NCBI RefSeq assembly: GCF_048128805.1
Contig: NC_136010.1
Coordinates: 22,333,980 to 22,397,979 of the forward strand
DNA: 64,000 bases
Reading direction: 5' to 3'
Source: Centroberyx gerrardi
Lineage: Eukaryota > Chordata > Actinopteri > Beryciformes > Berycidae
How positions within the stretch are numbered: position 1 is the stretch's first letter; every line of letters starts with the position of its first letter. The notes under the pieces are model-generated. The model had not been told where the DNA came from. It worked only from the letters and a program-made list of their open reading frames with translations, and did no database searches. Both the position numbers and the translations under genes were made by a program. This document shows, in pieces, positions 41,733 through 54,206 of the stretch.

Positions 41733-42590
41733 ATGGCGACCGCAATGGTACTCAACCGCATCTCGACGTCTTTGGCCGTTTTAGTCATTTTATTAAACAT
41801 ATTAAACACAGGGAAATGTGATGAACAGGTGCCGTTGATGTTGTGGACAAGCGAAGGGTGAGCATTCATGTTTATTTTATTTTTTCTTTCCTTGCATCAG
41901 TGGTGGTATCTTGTAGCTGACACTGGGTTAACGGTATCATTCATTTTTAGCCGACGCTAGCTGGTATTAGCTCTGGTTAGCGCTCCGGGCTAGTATAACG
42001 TTACGTTGATGTAAGCTGGCCTCGGCCGTTGTATTTTCGTCATGGTTATTTGCTCTGCTCTGCCAGATTATGAATAAAATGCAAACTGGTTTATGTAAAT
42101 TTAGGGGCTTGTTTAACAAATTTATATAATGTTAGAACTTCCAGTCATCCCAAGAAATGTCAGGTGCCGTCTCGCTTGTCCGTGTACCTAGCTAAGCTAA
42201 GGTGTTGACTGTTATTGATGTGTCTGCAAGGTAATATTCGTTAACACACAGTTGAATAGTTAATTTAGTTAGCCTTCCAGTCAGTTCAAGGCCAAATTCA
42301 TCCATATTACACCTGCTCTGCCCCTATTTCGCATAGGACACCTAAAGGGTGCCAGTTTGTAGTGTCATCCATTTCCCTGCCGTAGCTTGCATCATAGCCA
42401 GCTGTAACGCTGTGTACGAATTTGTTTCACTGGATCTCCACCAGGATCTCTCTGCCGTCCCAGTCGCCTCCTACAGCAGGTCACATCGTTGGACAGGAGC
42501 AGCTGGGCTCTTACCTGGAGAAAGCTCTGAATGTGGGCCCACGAAATGTACTGCTCTTCCTGCAGGACAAGGTACACACACTCGCACACA

Positions 42591-42629
<39 letters not shown>

Positions 42630-45600
42630 CAAGCATTGCTGTAGACAAATTTTCCTCATTATTTATCCTTGTGAATATCCTCACAAGGCACAATTGCAAC
42701 ACACACACAAATACACTGAAGAGAAAATGCATGCGTTTAGAAGGGTGGAAGAGGGGCTTGACTCTTAGCATAGCTGATAACCCCATTGTACACATTACTT
42801 ATTACTTTTTTTTTTTTCCAATGAGAGGATTATGGTATTCTGTATATGAAACTGAGAACCAGAGCAACAGGGTGGGGAGGCAGGGTGGGTTAGTGGTTGA
42901 GACACATTGCTTCACCTGGAGGACCCGGGTTAGCAGGCACCCACCCTGCTGAAGTGTCCTTGAGCAAGACACTGAATCCCTGCCAGTTCAGTGGTGCTGG
43001 TCTGTAGCTGAGCCTTGTCATCTTATCTTTCGCTGTACATTTGCTTTGTGTGTGTTTGAGTAAGACTGCAGTGTTTTGGAGCTCTGCTCATTTGACGATA
43101 TCTCTCTCCTTGCCTCCACACCAGATGAGCATAGAGGACTTCACCATGTATGGAGGAGCATTTGGAAACAAGCAGGATAGTGTATTCCCCAACCTTGAGG
43201 TGAGACAATGTTATTCACACTGTGTAGATCAGGCAGACACTCCTACTAATTTTTAAAGTCAATTTACATTTTATATTCTGATTTTCTACGTATCCTGTTT
43301 GGTGCTATGAGTTTAACGTTCCTGCACCAAGCAAAAGAATGATTGAACAAATCAGGCTGTAAGTTGCAGTTCTCACTCAAAAAATTAGAAGGCAGCAATA
43401 GCAGTATTTTGTGCACTTGCAATAACCATGCTATAGGTTATTATTCTTACCTATGCCCCAATGTTTTGTCAGATTTCAGGTAACATTGATGTCTGTTAAT
43501 TCATGTCTCTGTCCTGTCCTATAGGGGGCTCTGATGTCTTCTCCCTCCCCTCTGGTGTTACCTGCTGTGTCCTGGCCCGCCTCCAATGCAGTGATTGGCC
43601 AGCTGCAGGACCAATTAGAAACCTCCCCTCTTTACATGGACCCCGAGACACTCAGCCAGCTGAGACTCAACGCCTCCTCACCTGCCCTGCTGGTGTTCAG
43701 GTTGCCCTACGGCACCGGGTAGGTACATAATGCGTAGACACACACATACATACACATGCATTTAAACTGGCTGTTTTAGGCTGTTGTACTGTACGCTGGG
43801 TAGACACAAACACATACACTAATATATAAATACAAATAACAAATTCAATAACTGTAACATGCACTTTTATGTATATACGGCGACCTGTCACATTCAGTTA
43901 GTTAGTTGTCTCTGATGAAGGCAAATCTTTCTTAGTGGTCTTGGGAATTTATGCTTCAGTTGCCCCTTTAGTTCTGTCTGTTTTTATAGTTATTTATTTT
44001 CTTGACCATTATGAATTGTGTCTAACTCACTCAATCCTTCTCTCCTTTCCATCATTCCATTCCCTTTCCTCCCCTCCTCCCTCCTTGATTCTTTCCTTCC
44101 TTCCCTTTTTTATCTCATTGCTGCTTTGCCTGGCTGTCTCTTGCAGAGCTGATCTGATGTCTGCGAAGGAGATTCTCAGTGGGAACGGTGAGTCCAACCA
44201 TCAGATAAAAAACACATTGAAAATGTGCTTCCTATACAAACTGCTGTTGTCTGTAGTCTTGTAGACTCATTCTTGGCTCATAAACATATATATATATGTA
44301 TTGTATTTGTAATGTTAAAATTGTGTAATTTTGTGCATTGGGCAATTTGTTAATGTTTTTAAGAAGGGTGATGGTGGGCAGGTAAATTGTTTTCCTACAT
44401 TTTCATGAAGATCTATAGCTGTGAGAGAGGGTGTATTTAGTAACTATGTCAGGCCTGTCATCTCCTCTCACACCTCATACACACACACACTGCTCCCTGC
44501 TTATGTGACTGTGCCATTAAATATACCTTTTTTTTGGTCTTTTCTCCAGATGAGGTGATTGGTCAGGTGTTGAGCATCATGAAGACCCAGTCTGTTCCTT
44601 ACACGGCCATTTACACAGCCCTGCGGCCCTCACGGGTGAGCTTGTGCCTGTGTGTGTTTGTCTGTGATCATACTGTATCATATGATTGCCCTTTGAGGTT
44701 AGTGATAATAACACATTTTCTGTAGGAGTTACATGGAGCGAATGAGGAGTTCTTGAATCTAATTTTCTGTCTCTTCCATATCTCTGTCTTTCTGTCTCTC
44801 TGTAGGAGGCGGCGTCTCTCTCTCTGGAGGCAGGTCTGGGTGGAGGACGCTCTCTGCTGCAGGCCAGGGGTGGATACAGGGATAGGGAGAGAGAGAGGGA
44901 GAGGCAGCGCAAGATCAAGGAGAAGGCAGGGGTCTATCCTCCAGTGGAGTTTAAGGTAGGGTGACGTGGTTAGTAAAAGAATTTCACTTCCAGATCAGTG
45001 TCTCCCTTACATTCACTTAGCAGTCACGCATAATTCCCTCACTTCTCATGCCGCTCCTTCCTCCTCTTCCTCTATTTTCTCTCTTTCTCTCTTTGTCTCT
45101 CTCTCCAGGAGGGTGACAACACTTGTATCCTCCTGTGGGCGAAAACTCTGTCAGTGAGCATCCTGCGAAGCGGTCGCTGGGAAGACCATGACCTAACCCC
45201 GTCCACCTTCGGGGAGGGCGTCAGTCCCAAACTCCACGGTTCGAGCTGTGACCAAACCAAATCAAGGTAGATGATGGCCATAGTTCACTTCAGTAGTAAA
45301 GGGGCTCCTTAGGAATTCATTCGCAGTGATTCGTCTTAAGGCTCATTCACATCTAGAACAATAACTATAAACTATAACGATACATTGTTAATCAAGCATT
45401 CACACTACAGCGATATCTGTGAAAAGTCCCCCCAGCAAACAAAGCTTCTCTCCCAACTGAATTCTCTACAACTGAATAGTTCAATTGAAATTGAGGGTAT
45501 CTGCAGGTTCTGAAAAAATGTCAATGTCTTGTATTGCTAAACTAACTTGAGGTGTTAAAACATCTTGAATATAGTTAAATATAGCATTTTAAGTCTTAAA

Positions 45601-47043
45601 TTCAGTTGTGCAGGTGCAAAACCCGATGTTATCAGTCTACACTTGTTTTATTCACATTTATTTCACTGACAAAATTGGTCTCAAATTTCATTCTTACAGC
45701 ATTTAAAACGGTCTCAAAAGTCCTAAATTTAATGTGAGGAAACTTGCAGACAGACATGCTGAAATTGTATCATACATGTGTTTTCTATTTTCCTCTTTTC
45801 CTTCCCTCATTCCCTGTTTCATTCCTGTCAGGCTGGTTCTTAATTATGAGGATGTTCTTGGCCATCTCAGCTTCAAACTGATGTGAGTGCACGCAGTAAA
45901 CATACGCACGCATACACATGCCTACAGCTTTTTTTCTAATTCTACTACTTTGATTAAAACTTGCAACACTATATATTCGCTTCTAGTAATGCTTATGGAA
46001 ATGGGTGACCACAGAACTTCTTGCCTTGAAAAAGTACCACAATTTCCTCCTGTACACCTCCAAAACCTGTTAATCTCTCTGTGTATGTGTGTACCTAGCT
46101 TTGCTATGAGCCAGCGTCACTACAAGGTGTCTGCGCGCCGCTGGTTCACGCTAGATGCTGTGGAGCTGGAGTATGATGGGACCAAAGCCACATTTAATGG
46201 CAGCCGAAACATTTACGCGCCCGCAGAGTACTCCTACCGCTGCGAGTCTGTCACCAGCTTCCGTTGGCCCGTTCTCGTCCCACATTCATCCAAAGACCCG
46301 GCCAATCAGTGGAGGGTCTCTTTCGAAGACTTCCAGGTAAGCTGGTGTATCCTCCCCCCCCCCCCCCCCCAACATTTTTGCTCTGTCTCATGCATACTTT
46401 GTCAAATCATGTGTTTCCAGCAATTACCTTGTGTTTCCAGTTTTGCCATTTTTCTCACTGTAATTTGAAGTAGACCTTGTTTGCTACTAGAAAATGTTGC
46501 CTGACCCTGGGAACAAGCCATTTCTAGTGCAGTGTAATGTGTTAAAAAAAAACACTGCGGCAATGGGGAAAACTAGCTAGGTTTCCTCAGTTCTCGAAAA
46601 GTTGATTTTCTGGGGATATGAGGACACAAAATGTGATATGTTTGTAGGATTACATAGGTGTTGTAATCTCTCCTGACAGAAAAGGACGTAAAAGGTGAAA
46701 CAAGCGATTTTGTTTGGATTCTGAGATGAATGCGAATGTAGAGAGATAGAAATGGATATTAATAAAGGAGATGATGTTTTTCCTCCCCACTCATGTTGTC
46801 CTTTTGCCTACCTACTCTCTTACCTAATCACAGATCCAAGGTTTCAATGTGACCGGCAGTGACTTCTCCTATGCCAGCGACTGTGCAGGCTTCTTCACCC
46901 CGGGCATCTGGATGGGCCTGATGACCAGCCTCCTCATGGTCCTAGTGCTCACCTACGGCCTGCACATGATCATGCAGCTCCGCACCATGGACCGTTTCGA
47001 CGACCCCAAGGGCCCGGCTATCTCTGTGCCCCAGACAGAGTAA
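41733..47043 (+). CDS. atp6ap1: V-type proton ATPase accessory subunit S1 (Ac45)
   Basis: Type I membrane glycoprotein that aids assembly and targeting of the vacuolar proton pump in ER, endosomes, lysosomes and secretory granules. Eleven exons: 41733-41857, 42445-42571, 43125-43199, 43525-43718, 44147-44187, 44550-44635, 44806-44955, 45109-45266, 45832-45882, 46099-46336, 46834-47043. They total 1455 nt, giving 484 residues plus TAA; human has 470. A signal peptide spans about residues 1-30. Conserved blocks are [46 protein letters not shown] and [11 protein letters not shown]. The C-terminal membrane helix ([19 protein letters not shown]) is followed by a short cytosolic tail ([10 protein letters not shown]). 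RPSR at residues 213-216 may be the known proprotein-convertase cleavage zone. Just after it an Arg/Glu tract is encoded by a GA-type repeat. AATAAA is at 48115-48120. Confidence 0.95.
42575..42627. repeat. (CA)n microsatellite
   Basis: CA run starting just after the donor of atp6ap1 exon 2. Confidence 0.9.
42868..43025 (+). mobile_element. tRNA-derived SINE copy 3
   Basis: In atp6ap1 intron 2. A tRNA-like head (GGTGGGTTAGTGGTTGAGAC, then ACCCGGGTTAGC) is followed by CACTGAATCCCTGCCAG, the module shared with copies at 10021 and 20789. Confidence 0.7.
45335..45760. mobile_element. degraded MITE/hAT-like remnants in an atp6ap1 intron
   Basis: At 45340-45425 CATTCACATCTAGAACAATAACTATAA resembles the segment near 13735 inside the nsmce3-intron element. 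At 45494-45755 a second piece starts GGGTATCTGCAGGTTC and ends GAAACTTGCAGAC, imperfect inverted ends like other fish CAGGGT-type elements. Confidence 0.5.
46354..46370. repeat. poly-C tract (about 17 C)
   Basis: Homopolymer shortly after the donor of atp6ap1 exon 10; length may be unreliable. Confidence 0.85.
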
Positions 47044-49050
47044 CACACCGCACACATACAACCTGATGCAGTCCGTCCCCGTTTTTCACTTTCCATCTCC
47101 CTTTCTTTCTGTCCCCTGAATGCTTCTGTATTTCCATGCTTTCACTCCCACCTCCTACTCCTCTCTTCCATACATTCCACTCTTCCATTAGGCATTATAT
47201 TGACAAAGTAGTGGTGTTGTCAAAATAAGGGTTTATTCAGGTTGGCTTGGTAACGGGGTAATCAACACTACATACTACATACATTACCATAGCAATCCTG
47301 TTTATATTGTAAAAGGCAGACCCTGAGACTAAAGAATCTAGTTTTCAGGCTGCAGTGGATCAATAATTTCCACATGAAAGGGATACAATTGTACATAGAG
47401 GGACAAAAATATATGACATAACATGAATAATATGAAAATGCTATTTATTGGTGAATCTAATTTGTGTTTTTTGACATGACCATTTTTGTGTTTGTGTTTA
47501 CAGTCGTGTTAGTGTCTATGAATAGATGTTTGGAATTTAGATGTCTAAGGATGGCACAAGCTAGAAAAATGTTAATTCTGCTAAGGGAATTAATTTTGCT
47601 CTAGGGATGATTGATAAATCATATCCTGTGTGTACTTTACATTTTATGTCTCTAATGGTGTTGCACCTTACTTAAGTACTGTTGATCAAAGGGAGATTTT
47701 GATGAACAAACTGTGGCTATTTAATCTTATGTTTGGTAAGGCAATGTAGAACATTTTGAATTCCCATTGACAAAACAAATTAAACCGCATTAGAAGTTAG
47801 AAATTTCCCTTTATGTCAGAATGCTCTCTCCTGTTTGCCTTACCCGAACATGAGCTGGAGTCACTGTCAGTTTCCATTTTCTAATGGGGAATTTTTGTTT
47901 TTGGTAAGTCATAATTAACTACAGTGTTTAATACTCATGTTCAAACTGTCACAACTGACCTGCACTGGATTATACTCAATGTGAAAGGTGAATTAATCTT
48001 TTTTTTTTTTTTTTTGCTGTTGTTTGTTAATTTATTTGGTTTGATGAGTCATAGTGAATGTTAATGATGAGAGGCCCTGGATATGGTCCTGTGTCGTGCT
48101 GCTGCTGTGAACCCAATAAAACATCTGTGGAGATTGAGCAGGGTTCTGGGTTTTTTCTGGTCATGCGTGTTTCGTAAGATACAATACAACAAATAATCTT
48201 AGTTCAAATAACTTAGAAAAAAGCCAAATCTGAATGTGACATGCTCCACCTCTCTAGCCACCCCCTCTTGCTTAGGCATAATAAATACTCACTAGCATAG
48301 CTCGGTGAAATCACAAGCTCAACTGTCTGTGTGCTTCACAGTGAGAGCTGGAGTAGTCAAGTGCCATTTTGTTCTGAAAATGTTGACTTGTTGACAATTT
48401 ATACAGTGCTTTTATTTTGAAAATTCAGCAATCTGCAGTTGCAACAGAGAGAAATGATCCTCTGTGGAGGGTGATGTAAATAAAGTCAAGTGTATTTTTA
48501 CTCAGAAGTAGTGATTCAGCTCGCATGCATTTTTGTAATTGGGAGAGAAAAATGTAAGTCATTTTTCCTCTTGAAAATCAAATGACCTCAAGTTTATAAT
48601 ACTACAGTCACTGAGGTCCTCTTTTCTTCTACTAAATGTCCTGGCTGTCCATGTGTATCTACATATCCTGGCTGTACAATGTTTTCTTTGCATCAAACTG
48701 TTGTTACTTCTAGTGGCTCTGTGCGTTTATAGAGAAAAGATGACTTTTTCATGCTAAGGACTCCCAAAATGATTGAATGATGGAAAGATTTTATTGTGCT
48801 GCCTGATAAATGAAATCATAGCAATTTTACAACCAGTGCTGTAGAGGATCAGCAGAATTGGATACATGACAATTGCAGTCTGTGATTTAATGTATCTAAT
48901 GGCATTCATCTCTTTGATGCCACCTGGGGGGGAAAAGAGCTAATTTTCCATCTAATTTAATGCCAGGGGTTGGGGTTTTTCCTTGGAGAATTCATTTGAG
49001 GCATTTCCTCAGTGTACATGAAACATTTAAGATGCTGATTTAAAATGCAT
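47044..49050 (+). other. atp6ap1 3' UTR and intergenic DNA
   Basis: A 3' UTR of about 1.1 kb is likely, ending after AATAAA at 48115-48120. The remainder has no recognised gene. From about 48885 on it is weakly similar to 58110-58255 and 61235-61380, the flank of lectin copy B. Confidence 0.55.
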
Positions 49051-49117
49051 TTTATTCAACGAATGAATGGATATGCATGCATTGATTAATATTCTGATTA
49101 TTGTGATTGGAATATGT

Positions 49118-52100
49118 TCACACAGTCTGCTCTGGTGAGGCAACAGGATCTGCAAAAAACAGACAAAAACCTCACTTTAGACAGATAATGTGCTGTCACT
49201 GCAGGTTGGCTTTTCATAAACCAGCATTGTACATGATGTCAGCACAGTTTCAGAAACTAATGAGTTTCTCAAAAGCTTAGCGTTGAGATCATTTTTCATT
49301 CCACTTGAAGTCAAGAACAAAGGTGATCGAAGTAGATCATGCCTTCTTCCCCACCCCATATTATACCCCCAGGTATTTTCCTGTGCGCGTGTGGTGTAAC
49401 TCCATATTACCTTCAGCAGAGTGAAACAGCCCAAACAGGCCTTTCAGGTACTTACATTCACATGTGTAAGCCAACTCCAGGTACTTGTAAGTGCCAACGC
49501 AGGGGTCCCCAAACACTGAGTTGCTCACATTGATAGTGCAGTTGTTTTTCCCATTACAGCTGTGGATGCAGAGCGATATGAGTGAATACATTGTCTTACT
49601 TCCATGTCATCAAATTTCAACAAATCTGTGCTCTGTGCCACCTGCAACTAACATTATACTTCAGTTGTAAAACGTCTATATACACCATGATTGTTTTTCC
49701 ATAATTCTCAAACTGAAGTTAAAGTTATAACAAAGGAATATGCAACAGCACCTTTCACCAACACTGCTAGGGACCCTTGAGCAGTAGACATTTTGGATCT
49801 GAGCGGTAGGGCGTTGGTAAGAGCATGTGGTCTGGTCGCGGCGGCCATAATCAGCACCGTGGACATTTATAACCTGCCCTTGGTCTGAGAACAGGAGAAG
49901 GAAAAGTTGGAAAGGTAGAAAGGAAAGAAAAATGTTGTAAATTCTAGTTTGAGATGCAGGTGACAAAATGGGCAATTAAGGCTGATTTATGGTAGGGCGC
50001 TCACTTTAGACAAAGCCTTAAAGACGAGATGAAATGAAAAATGCCTTTTTAACCCTTTTAGATCACATCCCCGGTCATACTGTGCACCTATTTAACAATA
50101 TATGCCAAAAAAAAAAAAAAAAATCAATTTCATTGTATTCTTATATCAAAATTCAATCATGTTTTCTTCCTGTAAAACAAAATATGCCGTGTGCTTACGT
50201 AAGCATGCCCGTAACTAATTTCAACCAATAATATCATGACATCCACCCATCAATCAATCTTCAACTTTTAGCGCACAGAGCTAAGAGGCTAAGATTCATT
50301 AGTTAGCTAGCTAGCAACAGCATGGTACTTCGGTGTGTCTTCGGGTGTTATGACACGCCCACTTTTCAACGTTCAAATCAAATTCCTCCCAACGTTATGT
50401 CCCGCCTGTCTTTCCTGTTTCACTTGGAAATACGTCACGATACGGAAGTTAGATACTCTCGAAATGCCGTTTCATCTCGACTTTAAGGCTTTCCACAACG
50501 TTAATGCCATCTGCGCATCTTTATATTCTTTCATTGAAGAATCATACAGGTGGCGATACTGTCTAACTTGTTCTGCCAGTCTTTCATCTATACCCTCCAT
50601 ATTTGCTACGAGCTAAGCTAAACTAATTAACTAATTAAACAAGGACGAAAAAGTTACAGACCAAAATATCAATAAGCACGTTCAGTTCAGTTCAGTGAAA
50701 ACTACAATCTCCATGGCGACGTTAGTGTGACGCAATGTGACTACCCAATCACATTGTGCGACAAAATGTGACTGTGTCCGCGACATAAAATACTCCAGGT
50801 GCGCGACATGAAAGGAAAGTGTCGAGAGACACTTTTTTATGTTGAAAATACGTCATTTCTGTCGAGCGACACTTATCAAAGGTGTCGAGCGCCAAGTGTC
50901 AGAAATTCATTGAAAATGTGTTTTTTCCCACAGCGCAGCCGAGGGCAGCATGAGGAAAATTCAGGTCAGGCAGTCAGTCAGGTGAGATGATGCGCTTCGT
51001 CAGATGGCCTCTAGAGGGCGTTTTTGAACGTGAGATGCAGTGTTTCCCATACAGAGGCACAAAATCAAAAGTTGGTCTGTATAGAAATGGATCTAAATCG
51101 ATTTCTAACGCACCTGATGTACGCATCATGTCATGTCTGTAATTTGGAGATGTACAGACAGCAGACCAGCAGCATTGAACTCAATCCACAGAGTCTCCCG
51201 GTGTGAAAACAAAACTGAAAACATTCCACAGTCAGTAACGGAGATTTGCAGACAGTAACTCGTCTTCGCTGCCCTACAAACTTTAACGGTAGGTGACGTC
51301 ATCTTGTGGTATTGAAGTAACGTTAGTGGAATTAGGAAATTTAACCGTGTGGCAGTGCTTCAGTGCATAGAATTGAACACGCGCCGTGGGTCTGTAAAGG
51401 ATCTGTGCTTGTTTAATTACTACGCTTGTGTTTATCATGTTAATGCACCATACATATAAAAAAGAGAAACTGTGATCTTACCACAATGTAGGTGTGCCAC
51501 AGAGCCCTCACATGCAACAAGGTAAACTGTCAAAGTAACGTGAATCAGGTTAGACATCACATTTATCTGACTTATTTTCAGCTTAGTTTCATTGTTAGTG
51601 TCATGCAGACACACGACTCACTTGCTGGGAGGCAGGTGAAGGTGATGTCCAGGTATTTGAAGGTGCCAACGCAGGGATCAGAAGTATGGAAGACATTTGT
51701 GTTTAGTTCACACACCCTCTTGCCATTACACCTGAAGGGAGAGCATAAGACCATGTTTCTCACAAAATGGTACCAAATCAAACTAAACCAGACTACTGTA
51801 GTTACTTGGGCCAGCTTCAGAAACCTTACTATGTACCACCTACTTATTAAATGTGATACGTTGATAGTGCAATACTTAAATTCTATGCATCTGGGACTTT
51901 ATATTACTATTTTAATACTGCATTTTTTGCTTATTCAGCCTTGTATTCCTCCTGCTTGATCTGTGTGGTTTTTCGTTCTACTCTTGTTTGGTATGTGCAA
52001 TGACCGCAAGAAAAAAGTTTTGGGTCTCATGGTGCATTTGTGCTTCAGTCACATATCCATAATAGCTGCTACAACTACAAAGGACAACGTGAAAAAGGAA

Positions 52101-53669
52101 TAATCTTAACCAGCACAGTAAAATTACCATCTGAGAAAGCTGTCAAGGGGTCCAAAATGTGATTGAAGATTACATGAAATGTCAAATATTATTTCAGAGT
52201 TTGTACGTTTATTGGACACGTGTACCTGTTTTTGAGGATGTCCAAAGTGCCCTCCTGAGAGCACTCTGTATTGGCCACCTGTTGTGGCGGTCTGCCCGCA
52301 CTGCAGGTGCTGCTGTCCGCACGTCCATACAGTGCTGACTGCACACTGATCACTGCACTGTCTGTTACACACAGGAGATGGGGAAATTATGAATGAGGAG
52401 GAGAGAGAAAGAAGTAAAATAGAGATGGAGAGCACAGATGGAATGGATAAATGCTTATAATAGTTCTTTTATAATCACTATAGATCGGAATTATTAGTTC
52501 TGTCTTAAGTGAATAGTAGAAACTCAGTCAGACTGTACATAGTTTTTGTCTGCTTGCAGCAATCACTTTATCATATCAAGATATATTTGTTAATGTGTCA
52601 ACAGAAATAAAACAGAGGGATTTTGGTAATTACTTAGCTGGGCTAGTAGCCTGAAATTTCTAGAAGCTCAGCAGATCTTACTGGTGCCTCTTTGGTGTAA
52701 ATGTTTTGCTAAAAAGAAATATTGGCCTGTGCCATATTTCTGTTCATCTCATTTCTGTTCATGTTTTCTTGGATAACTGTCATAACATATAATACAAATA
52801 CATATAAATAATAATCTAGAAAAAGATACCAATGTGTAACATCCAAAAATATTTGTATGATCTCTCTTTGGTACTTTGTATATTGGTCTGAACATCTTGC
52901 ATGTGTTTGTCATTTTTTGTATCAACCATTTCAAACCACATGCCTTGTTTTTGCTCCTTATACCTCGAAACTGGCTGAGTCAGATGATAAAAGCAGAATC
53001 TCTCTTAGGCAACCTTTCCTAGAATCCAAACAAAATGCTGCCAAAATAAATGTACCGTATACTGTGTACAGAAAGCTTTAGCAAGTTACCAGTCGCGTCA
53101 CAACTTAGGCGGTGGACATTTTCTTCGTTGTCACACGTGATGACTCTCTCTGTGGAAAGAACTAAAAGACCAAATATGGAAGTGTAAGCTAAACACACAG
53201 GCACATACATAAAAATACATGCAAGCATTCTCATACCACACTCACACATAGATATTTACCTGCACTCATAAGCAAACAAGTTGCTGCCAGCACTGAAAAA
53301 GAAACATCACTGCATTCAATGGAGGTCAAACTGGCTTAGCCTCATACAAGAACAAAAGGATTCTTTCTCTTGCCTCTGTAAATCCAGCATAACAGTTTTC
53401 TCAATGTACAATGCACAAATGTGTCATTATTTTTACCGAGCACCATTGTTTCAACAGGCAACATAAAGCATATGAACAGGTTAAAACTCTGAACAATCAG
53501 TATAACCTACAAATAATCTTAAAATTTGAAGTAATCAATTTTCAGTGCCTTGTCAAAGGTCAATCAACATCAAAGCTTCCTAAATGAATTTAAACCCATA
53601 GTATTTTTCCTGCAGCCCTCAGTCAGCTGTATACTCACACAGTGTAGAGCTGAGTCTGAAGCAGAGCAT
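49118..53669 (-). CDS. L-rhamnose-binding lectin, two SUEL/Gal-lectin domains (copy A)
   Basis: Secreted fish lectin of the sea-urchin egg lectin family, binding L-rhamnose and D-galactose on microbial glycans in innate immunity. Nine exons in transcription order: 53639-53669, 53260-53292, 53090-53149, 52226-52361, 51622-51731, 51482-51526, 49752-49884, 49456-49559, 49118-49149. They total 684 nt, giving 227 residues plus TGA. The signal peptide is residues 1-21 ([21 protein letters not shown]). Domain 1 spans about 22-123, with the sugar-binding YGR at 53-55 and DPC at 105-107. Domain 2 spans 124-217, with YGR at 151-153 and DPC at 201-203. Each domain has the eight conserved cysteines. A short tail [10 protein letters not shown] follows. 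A TATA-like AAATAAATAC lies about 55-60 bases upstream of the ATG on the minus strand. AATAAA is at 49051-49056. Convergent with atp6ap1. Confidence 0.9.
49966..50893. mobile_element. Harbinger-like insertion in a lectin copy A intron
   Basis: This block of about 0.9 kb is absent from the otherwise collinear lectin copy B (between 62318 and 62345). It starts near AAGGCTGATTTATGGTAGGG. Both ends contain GGCGCTC-type motifs in opposed orientation, though no perfect terminal inverted repeat is visible. It carries a minus-strand ORF like the MADF/Myb accessory protein of PIF/Harbinger elements. Confidence 0.6.
50472..50600 (-). pseudogene. MADF/Myb-like ORF fragment of a Harbinger-type element
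   Basis: A short 42-residue frame starting [20 protein letters not shown] and continuing with a KEYKDAQMA block resembles the N-terminal MADF (Myb/SANT-like) domain of PIF/Harbinger accessory proteins. It ends at a TGA. A first exon spliced further on cannot be excluded, but no continuation was found. Confidence 0.55.
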
Positions 53670-53730
53670 GGTGCCAGTGGTTACTGAACAGACTAATGGT
53701 TGTTGGAACAGCTACACTCAGTATTTATTT

Positions 53731-54206
53731 ACCTGGGTGAGGGCAGTCTTTGCTTTTTACACTGAACACAAACTGGCTCTGAGCCAACTGGCTCTAATAT
53801 GGACACACAATAATAATTGATATATTGATAATACGATTGATGAATGCCCATCTATTATTTAGCAGTTGTAATAGATTAGGAGGAAAGACGAAATATAAAG
53901 ATTTTGTGGAAATATGGCTTCGCTTGTCATGGGCAGAAGGAAGAATATTTCTCAAATGGTGACTCATAGTGCGGAACAGCAATGTGGACCAGGTGAGACA
54001 CTCCTTTAAAAATCTTTTTTTTTTTAAATTGCCAAAAGGGAAGTCAGAAGACACTTTCTAAATTTATTAAAAACAGTATTCCATTGAAATATAGTATTCC
54101 ATTAAACCATCAACAGTATTTACAAAGTGCATCACTCATTGCTTGTATATAAGGCAACACCATTTTGTGATAGTGATAACAAGGCAAGGATGCAGAAGAG
54201 GCTTAG
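53731..54206. other. intergenic DNA upstream of lectin copy A
   Basis: No gene or recognisable repeat seen beyond AT-rich tracts. Confidence 0.45.

Noticed and set aside
51492-51959. 155-codon plus-strand frames, repeated identically at 62939-63406
   Set aside because: They are antisense to lectin exons and introns. Identity reflects the recent duplication, not a conserved second protein.
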